Assembly (NCBI GenBank): GCA_033032175.1
Contig: CM065319.1
Span: 15,287,018 to 15,351,017 of the forward strand
Reading direction: 5' to 3'
Length of the DNA: 64,000 nt
Origin: Saturnia japonica
Lineage: Eukaryota > Arthropoda > Insecta > Lepidoptera > Saturniidae
Shown: positions 49,232 through 61,816 of the stretch, piece after piece
Layout: every line of letters starts with the position of its first letter
How positions within the stretch are numbered: position 1 is the stretch's first letter
The notes under the pieces: generated by a model
The model's input: the letters and a program-made list of their open reading frames with translations, nothing else
Told to the model about the DNA's origin: nothing
Database searches by the model: none
Translations under genes and position numbers: made by a program

Positions 49232-51429
49232 TTTATATAACATAATATTTCATCGATGTAATTGAATGTTATATCATTTTTTTTATTAATATAAGAAAGT
49301 TGCTAATGTTTATATTTAATCATAAGATTACTTCTACAAATAGTATAAATCGTGTTAAAATATATAATATTATATTTACATAAAATACAATAGCGTTAAG
49401 AATAATGTATTTGACGAGATACGTGGTATCTTAAACGTTATCAATTTATAATTTACGTTATATGCGAAATTTTCACTTGATTTTTGTCATAATAAAAGTA
49501 CATACTTCTAATATGCTGTAAAGTTGTATTGTACAATTCCGTAAAGTTCAAAAACTGCTCAATTAAAAATTAAGAAGTGTATCGTTTTTAAAACGTCTAT
49601 AGAAATATTGTGTAGTAAATTTTTATACGTTTTTTTTGAGGTGCTACAAATGAATTCTATTTTTTGTGTGCATTTTTTATAACTTTTTTCTTTAAGAAAA
49701 AAAAAAAAGTTTTCGAAAACTATTAAGGTGTTAATTTTAGAAGTCTTGTAAGCGAGATATTGTTGACCGTTTTATTTGAATAGGGTTACCTTTATATGAA
49801 TTTTAGTAATAGTGCTGAGACCAGTTAAGCAAATTTTAGTCGATAGCTAGAGCTTATGAATTTACAATAACGATTTAGTTAACCAAAGATAACCGACCTG
49901 CGATTTGAAGACTGGACGCTTTGTAAACCCCGTTTGTATAATTATGAGGAATTAATTAATTCATTGTAATTTCTGCACTATTTTGGCTTGCCCATAATTT
50001 ATCACAATATTATGGTGTAGGAAAAAAAATTCGTCCCACCGACTGTGCTAAAACAATAGAGTAGAACGTGATCACTGTAAGACACTATTAATTTAACATT
50101 GCCCATACTTATAACTTATCGCTGCTCTATGATACTTATACAAAAATAAAAATTACCAGAAAACCATTTTTTTCGTTTAAAGTTATGAGACGACGTATCA
50201 ATATTTAATAATCTTAATAAGTATATCGTCTACGTAGGTAACCATATTGTTAATTAAGATTTAGTAAAAAATATTTATGGTTTCCGTCTCTCGCGGATTT
50301 AGAAACGGCTAAATCATAATCGGTCGTTTTTTGAAAGAAGTCTCTCATCTCAAATCATGATAAAGGTTACGTTTAGTTATTTCAATAAGTTTATTTTTTA
50401 ACAGTTATGATAGTTTTTATGTAACTTGCACGTCATTTTTTTAATAGTTAACATAAATTTCACAAAAATAACAAAAGTTTTAGATAAATTGAAATACTTT
50501 TTACTTTTGACTGAGTCGTGTTCGAAACGGCAGCGAACTACATTTTAATGCTTAATTCAAAATAGTTTCGTCTTGTAATGTGGCGCTTTACTTTAAAGCA
50601 GCGATATTTATTTAATTGTTTAAAAACGAAGCTTTAGTTCAAGTACAGCTAGTGTTTAATCTAGTCGATATCGTTATAATCAAAATTACGATTTATGAAA
50701 ATCTAATATAATTGACTAGTCAAGCGTATTGAGTGCCTTTGTTTATCGATTCACTTTGTAAATTAAAAAAAACGCGACTCTGAGAACCAGCGTTTTTAAA
50801 CATATATATAGGTTAGTGTCTAATCTCAATAATGATATAATGCCAGCAGCATTTTTATAATATCTACTAAAATAGCCTGGTGATGTTATTTAAAAATTTA
50901 CTCTAGAACATAAAAAATAAGACTCATGGCAACCCTACTTTGGAATGAATCGTAAACGAATATTAAATTAAACTTTAATTATATATATACCGTAGTAAAA
51001 TATAATTATATATTCTGACTGAAAAAATATAATATTTTACATGTAAGTACTATAAAAGATGCTATTTTTATAACCACTTTGTGACTTGTATATGAGTTTC
51101 ACAACTCAAAAATGATTTTTTTTTTTTTTTTCATTTAATAGGTAGTAATATCGTAATACTTTATTTTTCTGGAAAGTGAACGATTTATAAGGATAGTAAA
51201 TTGTTGAAAATCTTACTTTGCTGCATGGAAGTTTCGCGATGTTCCTCAGGACTTACGAAAAAAAATCGGTTGTCTGTAAAGTCGGTTTACTGACGATAGT
51301 TGAAAGTGACAACGTCATAAGAAAATACTGATGGAATGGTAGCATTTTTCAAAAGAAGAATCATTACAATTATCGTTGCTATAAACAATTGACACCACAT
51401 TCACTTTTCACTGCACTTCATACTTGACG
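49232..51429. other. no gene recognised
   Basis: AT-rich sequence with short A and T runs. No frame, terminal repeat or SINE head is supported. Confidence 0.5.
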
Positions 51430-51662
51430 AAAACATGTAAATGTATTATTGTATAGCAGCTGTCCACGCGGACGCATCGCTCACTCAAGTAGGAGAGAGA
51501 CAAATGTCGAACGCTGCCGAACGCGGAGGCCGATTGTGCCTCTTTGTCGCTCGTTCCGCGCTCTCGCTTGCACTTCAAGCCTTAAATGGAACGCCTCGGA
51601 GCGAGGTAACGCCGCATGGGTCATGTTTTTTCGTGCGTGCAGCCGGCTCCATCGAATTATAA
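51430..51662. other. GC-richer noncoding stretch
   Basis: 'gtccacgcggacgcatcgct', 'acgctgccgaacgcggaggc' and 'gcgctctcgcttgcacttca' make this stretch noticeably GC-richer than its flanks. The overlapping 73- and 89-residue frames show no motif. It might be part of a repeat or a promoter region; nothing decides it. Confidence 0.4.
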
Positions 51663-51899
51663 GACGTTGTCACGTCAAAAAAATCAGAATTTTTTACGTA
51701 TGCCACTTTTATATTTAATCGAAGTGTTCAACGAACCGTTCGACTTATTTTAAATTAGATATGTATAGTTGTGTAAATTGCAGTTATTAATTCACGGAGC
51801 AACGGTATCATGCAGCAAATGCTGATAAAAAAGCTAGTCTAGGCGTTCACTATCGTTTACTTTTTTTGTAATAAACTGTCTACTGTTGGCCATAAGATC

Positions 51900-52262
51900 C
51901 ATGGAGCTGACGGTATTTACAACTTCACCGTAGCTTGAAGGCGAGCGCTTAAGTTAAGCGCGTAGTTGCAATTAAGTCGCGAACTGGCTAATTCCCTATT
52001 TCGAGCTAAAGTAACATATACATCCTGCCTCCTGGGAGGAAGGAAGGAAATGTATTTAGTGATGTGTAAATTTTTGTCTAAACTAACTAGTACAAAAAAG
52101 AAAAAAAATGTCACTTACAGAATACCTATGTACCTGTGTAGTGTGCACGAGTGTGGGGGCAGTGTAATGGAGTCTGTTAGTTGTTAGTGAATGCAAGTGC
52201 AGTGTGACTGTATCGCGCGAACGGATGCTAAACTCAAGGGCTCCACACCGAGAGAATTTTCG
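51900..52262 (-). repeat. dispersed repeat family C, antisense copy
   Basis: The reverse complement matches the 6840-7397 copy across 'cgcgcgata', 'cactgcacttgcattcacta', 'aggtacataggtattctgta', 'tacatcctgcctcc' (as read on +) and 'gcgaactggctaattcccta'. It lacks the extreme 3' tail that forms the 90-bp array. Confidence 0.7.
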
Positions 52263-53070
52263 TTTACTTAGCCGCCTCTGTTCTTTTAATTTAGGCGCAG
52301 TACGCTCGTAAGGGTTTCTAACAATGAAGAACCCATACTTTAAAATTACAGCATGTTATTTACAACACAAAAATCTAATTTTGAGGTTTTTTTTTGGAAT
52401 GAAATAAATATATAATTCGTACCAATAACCGGTATTGTACGAAAACACGGGTTTTCAACATTTTTTTTTGTTTATAATATATTTGCTGGAATTATTTTTT
52501 CGATGTACAATGACAAAGCTATAATATAAGCGTTTCTACATAAATAAGAATTATAAATGTATTTAGCAAAATTGTTATTATGTTAACGGCTAACATTATG
52601 CTTAATTAATAGATAGTTTATATTATACATAGTAATAAAAAAATTGTTATAAGAGATTATCACCATAATTATTGTTGTCTTTATTATATAATCGTTATAT
52701 TGACGCATTTTGAATGTTTTATAAGTATATTGTAATTGTATATACTTTTTATATATCGTTGTATGTTATTTTGTATTTACTTGAACTCATTAAAATTATT
52801 TTTGATATTCGAGTTATTTTCTTGTTTTTTTTTTATTTCAAAAATATATCGTCCCATATAGAAAAATTATACAAGAAAAGGAAATATAAATTTTTTGCTC
52901 GTAAATAAAAAAAAAAGTGTGCAATACACACGTGGTAGAAGTGAAACCTTCACGTCTATGTTTTTTTGTAATTCAGAAAATGATCAAATACACACTAATT
53001 TAAAGTTTATGAAAATGTACATACGAGTACTTCCAATCATTATTCACAATTTCATTTTCAATTAATGCAC
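52263..53070. other. no gene recognised
   Basis: Very AT-rich. The 64-residue frame at 52714-52908 is low-complexity (F, Y, K and I) and not convincing. Confidence 0.5.
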
Positions 53071-53291
53071 ATTTGAAATAATTATCCATGGTAACCTAAC
53101 ACGATATCAATCAGTAACAATGTCACAAGTGTATTGTCAAAAAGTTTTTGTTTCGTGCCTTTTTATTGAGGTAATAAAATTCAATTTGAAATATCCATGG
53201 TAACCTAACACAATATCAATCCGTAACAGAATGTCATAAGTGTTGTCTAAAAAGTTTTTGTTTCTGCCTTTTTGGTGAGGTAATAACATTT
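53071..53291 (+). repeat. tandem duplication, unit about 110 bp
   Basis: Two adjacent units share 'atccatggtaacctaacac', 'gatatcaatcagtaaca' or its close variant, 'aaaagtttttgtttc' and 'gaggtaataa'. They differ by several substitutions and small indels, so the duplication is not recent. Confidence 0.85.
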
Positions 53292-56200
53292 ATTATTGCG
53301 TGGAAACAAACCTCTTTTGTACCATTTTACCATTGCCTAAAACTTTCCTATCTCATTTTCTCCCACGTTAAATCTTATGAATTTATGTGGCTGTCTTTTT
53401 TTACTGTCGCTTTCACTTTTTCGTTTCATCGACGTTCAAATCACAACGATGCTAAAGAGTTTTCACTTACAATAAAAATAACAAAAGAAACATACTAATT
53501 ACTCCCAATAATTGTAAACAAAAAATCCGTTAGCTTACCACATTAGAAGTACCTATATTGAGTTTCTGTATTTTTTAGTTACGCCACTTTTCTATTTCTT
53601 TACCGTTTATTGTTATAGGTACCAATTAAGAAAAAAAGTCTATTGAAAGACAGTAATTGTTTATTACATTCTTATAATAACATAAATTATAAAATAGATA
53701 TTACAAGGTGTATAATATAATATATATAGGTAACAAAATACGTGACTAGCGTTTACGGAGACAAAAATACAAGTAAGAAAACACATTGTACACGTTTTGA
53801 TATCAACTTACGCGCACATTCCAACGACAACGACAGAGAAAAACGATTCGAGATAATTGTGACACTCATTTTGAATGTTCGTACGGTAATATGTAGGTGG
53901 TATATAATAATATGCGTTACTGCTTTTATCACGAAAGAAATGTTTAATTTTCGATCGAATTTTTGACGAATAAAATATAATTACTTAGCCAGAGACAGAA
54001 AAAAGGAACTATGCTCTAAAAACCGATAGAAATAGATGACCGCGATGGAATAAGTATAGGTACGAACGCGCGAAATCGAGCAATACCGTTTATAAAAAAG
54101 ACTGCGTGTTATTGATTAAATAATAATTGTTTATAATATTTATAGCAGCCGTTATTTTATAGTTCGTAATATTTTTGATTCCCAAATCAATGTGCTCTTT
54201 TTTATTTCTACCATATGGTCAAACATAAGGCTTTCTTGATTTTTCCATAAAGAGCAAAGCGATAACGATAAATATTACCAAAATAATGATCGAATATATT
54301 AAGCATAAAAAATTTCACTATTATCGAATCATTATATTTGTTTTTATAAATTTTTTTTTTGAAATTTGCCTTTAAAATTACTCTTAATGAATTAATTCTC
54401 ATATCGAAATCGATGAATGCGCTTATTTTTGCAAACCAACTACAATATTGTATAAACTAATACATACTGCGGTAATAAAAAAATATTATTATTTTAAAAG
54501 TTTTTTTATTTGTTACTTTATACGATATATTAAATACTGCAGATTCCTCAAACCTTAGTTTTAATCAATTTTGTCATGACTTTAACATATTACGCAAAGT
54601 ACAATTTCACCAATTTTTATATATTCGATTGTTTGTATCTTGTTCTCACATTGAGAGACTTCAAGCAGTACATTCATAATGGAAGTTGCATAATGCAATG
54701 GACTTGCCATTGGCAGAAACACTTTTTTCGTATTTTTAAAACATAAATTCGTAGGATAAAAATATTTACCAATTAACACATCTGATCGTTATATCGTAGA
54801 GTATTTGTGTACTTCTATATGCTGATACTATATAGTAAATCAAAGGATAAAGAATATTATTTTAAGTAAAGGTATTTCAAAACACGACGTACAAAACAAC
54901 TTGAAACAAGAAATGTTTCTATTTTATAAAAGGTAAAAAATCGTTTCGATTACTTTGATGTAGAAAAGAAAACCGTATATACAATAGAAATACGATCGGA
55001 CCCGCAAATTAAATAGGTATATTTATAATATTTACATTTTCGATCAATCTTTCCAAATAATTTAAAAAACTCAAACCGGACTGATCAATAAGAAAGTTAA
55101 CATTTTTGGCACAGAATGTGTTTATCAATATTTTTTATTGAAGACATAATACTTATTAGGTAGGTATATCGCTGTTATTAAAAATACGTTATCATACTAA
55201 GTATTTTATTTAACCGCGTGATTGTATTAATTCATTAATTCGAATAAACTGCTTAGAAGTTTGTATAAGGTTCCTATGGGTATGTGTCAAATGCTAACAG
55301 ATGTTGTAATACACAAGTAAGGTAGGGTATAATGAGAACTTGGCTAAAGCTATGTGGGATCAAAGTTGAAACCTAACCGCCAAGTCCATTTGGGCGAGGC
55401 CAAGAAGCTATATTTGATGAATGCCAGAACTCGTTTAGGCTTAAGGCATGATGAGGTAGGAATCTTGTGTAAAATATAATAAATAAAAACAGTATTTAAG
55501 ACAAAAATGACGATCTACACGTTCAATTAAACCTGTAATCTTACTAATTTTTCAAAAGAGTTTCATGAAAGTTCGAAGAACCATTTCTAAGGTAAATGAC
55601 CTCATTTACGCGCAACTTCATATTAAAATACTATTTTTATTTAAATAGTTTTGAATGGCAATGTAATTTGCCTTCTTTGATACAGCTACTGGTATTTTCA
55701 TACAAATACGTTTATAATTAAACAATAAAAAGGAAATAATATAGGGTTAGAGTTTTTTTAAAGTATTCTACTATGTATATGCTATACATACTAGTCGTGA
55801 AAAGTGATGAAATATGATCAGAATAGATGCCGTTCAAATAAATTACTTACTTAAACTTACTAAACAGTTTCTCAAAAATTAACTCTCCGACAATCGTGTT
55901 TTTATGAGACACAAATAAATATCCCGTACCGGTCAATGTATTAAAAATAAAAAAATAAAAAAAAATACTTACGCCACTTTCACCATAAAAGAAATGTCGT
56001 ATAAAAGTGACTCAAAAGAAAAATCGATTTATTTTTATGATAGTAAATTTGATCCAGTTTTTTGATTAAATAATAATACAACTGATTTCGTATCTGGTTA
56101 CAATATGTACGTACGACTACGAACGAAAGAAGTGCGATATTATTTCACATAATTACATGATTCTATACTTAACAAATACTTAGAGTCTATATAGTTTGCA

Positions 56201-57867
56201 TTTTATAATACATTCCTCAGGGACATATTGTTCTAAATTATACCGCCGATTTTTTTTTTATTTCTCCTACTTACCGTAGCTTCAAACAAATGTTACTATC
56301 GGACTTTTACAATCGAAAAAGGATTAATAAGAATTAAAAATATAAAACACAATCTTGATATGGTAATTTGAATGAAATTAAAGACAATAGAAAAAGGAAA
56401 CAAAAAATATTGGCACTACATAAAATATTATCTTAAAAGGCGGTATAATTCAGTGTGAAACAAAGTTCAAACTTTCCATAAATACAACGTCCTAAGTGTC
56501 CTAACATTAATTTAGCATCCATATACTAAGAAATAACTAATTAATTATAAAGGCAGGCATTATAGCACTTATTCTCATATTCGTTTATTCCTTTGTAAAT
56601 AAATATACAATATTTAAAAAAAAAATCAGAATATTTTATTCAGCGAGATAATTAGAAAATATAAATCGAATATTTTTTTTTTCTTTGTAATAATAATAAA
56701 AGGAAATATTATGCGACTTAAAACAAATTCTTCGATTTTTTTTAGGAACCTATTATTCTCACAGAGAGTTTTTAGTATAAAATTGATATCAAATGTTTTG
56801 GTTTAAAAATATACTGTTATTTGCACCTTATTATGTAATATAATACACATAGACACGCGTTTACTTTACAACCTTCGAGAGACTACATTATTTGAAATTA
56901 ATCTGGTATGCATTATTGAGAAAAGCCGAGATTTGCATTTAAAAAATATGTTTTTTTGTTAGAATACATAAAAAAATAGATGCGTATACCGAAGGCAAGT
57001 TCAAGATGTACTTCTTTGAATAACATCGATTAGGAGTATCTTTACCACAATAAAACAAGAAGTTTAAAAAAGGACTTCATAGTGTGTCCACTTCTTGTAA
57101 CAATGTGCACCGCATCAAAAAATCACTCATCATTTTGGGCATAACACGCCTAGAGGTTTTTTAACATGAAAAAACACATTAGAAGTTATGACAAAATTAA
57201 ACTTAACAAAAAATATGTATAATAATTTTGTAAAAAAACAATAAACTTGACGTTTACACGTCCGATCGATAATATAATGTTATACCGTCTGCAGGCTTAG
57301 CATCATATAGATTGGTCCATATCCGTCTTACTCAAAGTTGGACGATAGCATGGAAGCGCTTGGGGGCGCTGTTGATTTTCAGGGGAGTGGTAGAAAGTCC
57401 AAGGAAAATTAGGAGTTATGGCAATTAATTTAAGGTGGGCGCAGGCACATTAAAAATCATTTCCTGATACGTATTTCTTCAGTTCTACGTAAACATAATC
57501 CACCGCATTTCAGACTTTAGTCTAAATAATTACTATCGTCATTCATTTCTGTCATTCTTTGCTCGTATACCACGTTACGCAAGGTCGCGTGTTTGTAGCA
57601 ATTAAATTGTAACAAGATTTTTGTTAGAAATATGGGAGCGCTAAAAATTTTATCATTCGCAAATTTTAAGACAACCAGATTAATTCCCAATAACACGTTT
57701 TCTAATAACAGGAATTGGGATATATAATGAGATATAAACAAAATAAAATACTTTCGTAATAAATACGTTTACAAATTCCACAGATTATAACAAAAAACCG
57801 CTTTGATCGTATAGATCATTTATTAAGTCATCAAAATTATTATTATAGCCTTCTTTAATACAAGAGT
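53292..57867. other. long AT-rich stretch without recognised features
   Basis: Unlike the left half of the window, I found no copies of repeat families A-F here and no coding frame with a motif. It could hold regulatory or untranslated sequence, but nothing in it decides. Confidence 0.45.
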
Positions 57868-57982
57868 CACCGGTGACCCAAAATAAAGTTAATATCCTGC
57901 CATTAAACTTATGTATTATCCCGTTGACCTAAGATTACGTACTATAAAATTAAATCACATTAACACGTTCACCGGTGACCCA
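57868..57982 (+). repeat. paired 'caccggtgaccca' motif, 102 bp apart
   Basis: The 13-bp word recurs exactly at 57868-57880 and 57970-57982, and includes the 10-bp palindrome 'tcaccggtga' with its preceding base. It may be a relic of subterminal repeats from a DNA transposon, or a protein-binding pair. Confidence 0.7.
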
Positions 57983-60649
57983 TAATATGTCAGGCCGTGT
58001 GTTTTCTATTACACCAGCGTAATAATAATACGGGTATCACAACATACAAAAAACCCATTGGCAGCCAAAATATTTACTATATTTATTGGGAAGCAGTTAA
58101 AACTATTCCTAATAATACAAAAGATAGCTTTTATTGTTTATAGTTGCCTGGTATTTAGCTGACGAATTAATTCTAGAATGTTTCAAAAAGGCAAATCAAC
58201 TTTTTTACTTAAAGTTAACCGTTTTCCTTTCAGTCTGCCTTTGGAATATTTACTAAAAAAATATGGGACTTTTAAAACTTTTGAAACGTAAATACTTCGA
58301 CAACGAAAAAATTTTCATGTGAACGTTTTTATTTTGTAACTTTAAGAGAATTTTCGACTGTACTTAAATTATGTTTATCGGAAACCACTGTAAATAGTTT
58401 GGATGAAATTTTGTATTCAGTTGTTTTTTTCAAAGTAGGTAAGATTTTTTTGCAATACTCTCTAAACGTAGCTAGGTCTACCAGATAGATAGTATATAAA
58501 ATTGCTTCAAATATATTTCTGATGTCGAATTTAACAATGATTTTATTAAAAGAAATTGCTCAAACATTTCGCAATAAAAGTAACTTGTAGAAGAAAAAAA
58601 ACATTTACGCTCCAAGACGTTTAGTCAGCCTATCCATCAGAGATGTACGACGTAGCCGGGCAGTGTACGAGAAAAAATCCACCAATAGAATCTCTTATTT
58701 TCCTAGCCTCGCTTAGCTCAGCGCTGTTGGAAAGGGGCTAGCGGAGCGGGCCATACAAAAAATCGAGAAACGCGAGCGAGGAATATGTGCGAGAGATGCG
58801 AGCGAGGAATATGTGCGAGAAAAGTGTGAAAACGGTGTGGGGAACTAGAGATACTGGGCCGCTTCGCACCACAAGCTACAGACCGTTTCACAGCTTAACA
58901 ACGCATTCTTGTACCGCGCAATCTATTCGCACAGTTTTGGTGGAAAACATCACAGCGTCGCTACCCTTGCTACTTCGCATATTTATGGTGGATACGCAAT
59001 CTTAATCAGCTTAATTCATTAATTTCTCGTTGCGGTAACGACGAGACCAAAAATTCAATAACTGATGTCAGTTAAAAAAAATACAGGCATGTCACAAACG
59101 GAGATTCGCGTATTATACACATCTTATTATAACATAAATTAAGGCATTTTTGGGGCCAGGTACTGAAAGTTTTATAGAGGGACGTTAATATCGATTGTTT
59201 CGCCAGTTCTAACATCGATTATCGACTACTTTCAGTATTACTTCAACTGTTTCGAGTTGAATTATAACGAAATCTCGATTACAGTTAAAACACGGGAAAT
59301 TGATTGAAGGAAATTAGTTAAATTCTGTGTTGAGGACAATTATTCTTAATAAAGATAAGTTGTGTAGCTGTCATTTTGATCGACTAATTAGTAAATAATA
59401 TATGTTATTGGACTTAAAGAACCGAGACTTGTCAATATCATTTACCCATATTTTTCTGACTTCAAGAAAAGATAATCGGCCTTACTTATAAACGTTGTTT
59501 AAATATAAATAAGTTATGGTTAAGTTGCGATCTCGTTAGTTCATGCTTATTTTCTTATAGAATTACCATTTTTTTATTTGATTGTTACTTTTACTTGTCA
59601 AACTATTTTTTGTATGTCAAATATATAAAACATAAGTAATGCTTAAATGGAGCTCTATATTTTTTTAGGTGTTTAAAGTTTAACAGATTTTTATAGCTAA
59701 AGCCGAATATTTTTAAGTACTTGCTGATGCCTGTGTCTTCATCCACGTGAATATGATGTTCCACGGCAACCACCATCTCATACTAGGATTTAAAAGGGGT
59801 ATGTTTTTTTACTATTTTAAAAAGTGATTTTAATCATTACCGACTACATAACTTCCATAAAATCGCAATGATATATCCTGAAGCGTAATGAAAATCCTAT
59901 TATTTTCAATAAAAAATTTGTTAAAATCGGTTCAGCTCCGAACAAATAACAAATAAAAAAAAGCCTTGTTTTTTTTAGTGACGTGCAACTAACCCATATG
60001 AGCTTAAAAACTCTTTATTCCGTATTAATTGTGAAATATTTTATTTATTTATATAAAATAAACAAACCGCAATTGGGGGATTTTTTCAGTATTCCTAATT
60101 TCTTACAGAACTGGCCCCGGTGTCTTACTAAACACGTATAAATCTATTTTGAGACGCATCACCGTATGTGGAAGGCACTCTCAACAACAAGTTATTACAA
60201 TACCAATAAAGCATTTTTTTTTTAACTATAAATCTATTTATAACAAATTAATACAACGTTTCAATCCATCGGTATTTTTATATTATTACGTTTTTTTTTT
60301 TTTTTTTTTTTTATTAGGCTTACTGTCCACGAAATCGTCATTTGCCGGTTGCATGAAAGCTACAGATATAGGAGATTTCGTTCAAGTTTAGCATTGTTAA
60401 AACGTTTTTTTCATCGAGAAAAGGTCAAGTGATAATAAAGATGTTATTATAGCATACACTTTTACTAGAAGAAGACGAAACAGACGTAGAATGTATTGGC
60501 TTTGAAAATAAATATAACTTGATATCATTTCTTGAGTATTCTGTTATAGGACAGTACAAAGATAGAGCTCGATATTATGAAAAAGCTGTCATTACAAAAA
60601 ATGTTACGTCTTTGCGTTTTGCAATACGCTTGAGTGCCAATATTATGGT
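57983..60649. other. no gene recognised; GC-richer patch and poly(T)
   Basis: 58690-58990 is GC-richer and carries a 23-bp direct repeat. A poly(T) run of 20 or more lies at about 60291-60312 and could be an antisense retroposon tail. Short frames have no motif. Confidence 0.45.
58772..58820 (+). repeat. 23-bp direct repeat, period 26
   Basis: The word 'gcgagcgaggaatatgtgcg' followed by 'aga' occurs at 58772-58794 and again at 58798-58820, within a GC-richer stretch (58690-58990). The 72-residue ORF across it shows no recognisable motif. Confidence 0.9.
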
Positions 60650-60982
60650 GCCTATGGTAAGCGATTATTTGACATAACTAATGCAATAATTCGATTATTT
60701 ATAACAATTAGTAACCACTAATTTAATAGAATTAACAACTAACTTAAAACTTGGTGTACCATTAATTACTACTAATGTGATAGGATCAGTAACTAACTTC
60801 CAAACTTTGTGTTGGTAGTCCGGAGGACCTGCTTTTGTTTTATTTTTATCACATTGGTATACTAGTTAGTAACGTTATTCGATTATGAAAATTAGTAGTT
60901 ACTAATATTAGTAATTATTAATCAACATTAGTAATAAATAAATGTCTCGATTATGTAAAGAATTAATGATCGCCCATCACTA
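60650..60982. mobile_element. hAT-like MITE, diverged relative of 47811-48081
   Basis: Contains 'aatgcaataattcgattatt', 'gataggatcagtaactaact', 'cgttattcgattatgaaaat' and a right end 'gatcgcccatcacta', matching the family at 47811-48081. The left terminus is degraded. Confidence 0.55.
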
Positions 60983-61490
60983 ACATTGCCACTCAGGTTG
61001 TGTGACGATTGCTTGCAGCGCGCTACGCAAATGCGACGTTACCGCTCCGTGGACAGAGAACAAACCAGAACAGAGAGCGTCGTTGGTTTGCAAATGACGA
61101 AATCGTGCGCATGAAGCGATTCTACACCAATGACGTGGAAACATTACAAATCTTGTTATCAGCATGTTGAAACAAAAGGGATAGGAAATCACAAGCGTAA
61201 GGCGGAAACTTTCTTGTTAAAAAAAAGTAGACCTTAATATTTCATAGAATTTGTTAAAGTCTATACCATCCATATTGGTTATAATTATAATTTTTATGTA
61301 CGTAACAGGCATTTAGATTAACTAATATTTTATTAAAAAGCTTAGTGTTTACAGTCTACCCGCATTCACAAAAAAAATAGAGTGCTATATAAAATGATAA
61401 ATATATTTACAATTAATTACATAGACAATAATTCACTTTGCAGTCTACTTTTTAATATATCCAAATGTCACAACTCAAAACATCCGAATA

Positions 61491-61496
61491 TTTATT
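61491..61496 (-). terminator. candidate poly(A) signal of the MYND gene
   Basis: AATAAA on the - strand lies about 280 bp past the MYND-gene stop. Other matches exist further along in this AT-rich DNA, so the choice is tentative. Confidence 0.3.
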
Positions 61497-61774
61497 TTTT
61501 AATACAATTATAATTAATTACTAAACGCATATAAAAAAATTTAAGCATCAAGTTAGAAAATGGTCACCTTTCATGAACGGTATAAGAAATATTAGATTTT
61601 TGAGTTATGTCGCTTTGGAGAAAAACAACACCGTAACATAAGACTATAGAGAATACGGTATAGTTAAGTTCAGACTTAGTTATTAGGCCGTGAGAGCACC
61701 TTCGCACACGGTCATATTATAATATAAATAGTTATAATTATCTCAACACTTACAACCACAAAATGGTTTCACGT

Positions 61775-61816
61775 TTATCCGGAACACATTTCCGAGTGTT
61801 CGTCCCAAGCTGCCAC
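61775..61816 (-). CDS. MYND-gene terminal exon
   Basis: This 42-bp exon follows acceptor tatttcag and encodes VAAWDEHSEMCSG then TAA (61777-61775). It supplies the last His and Cys ligands of the MYND finger at exactly the expected spacing from the upstream exon, which is what justifies linking two exons 1.8 kb apart. Confidence 0.82.
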   Translation of the reverse strand: MAAWDEHSEMCSG

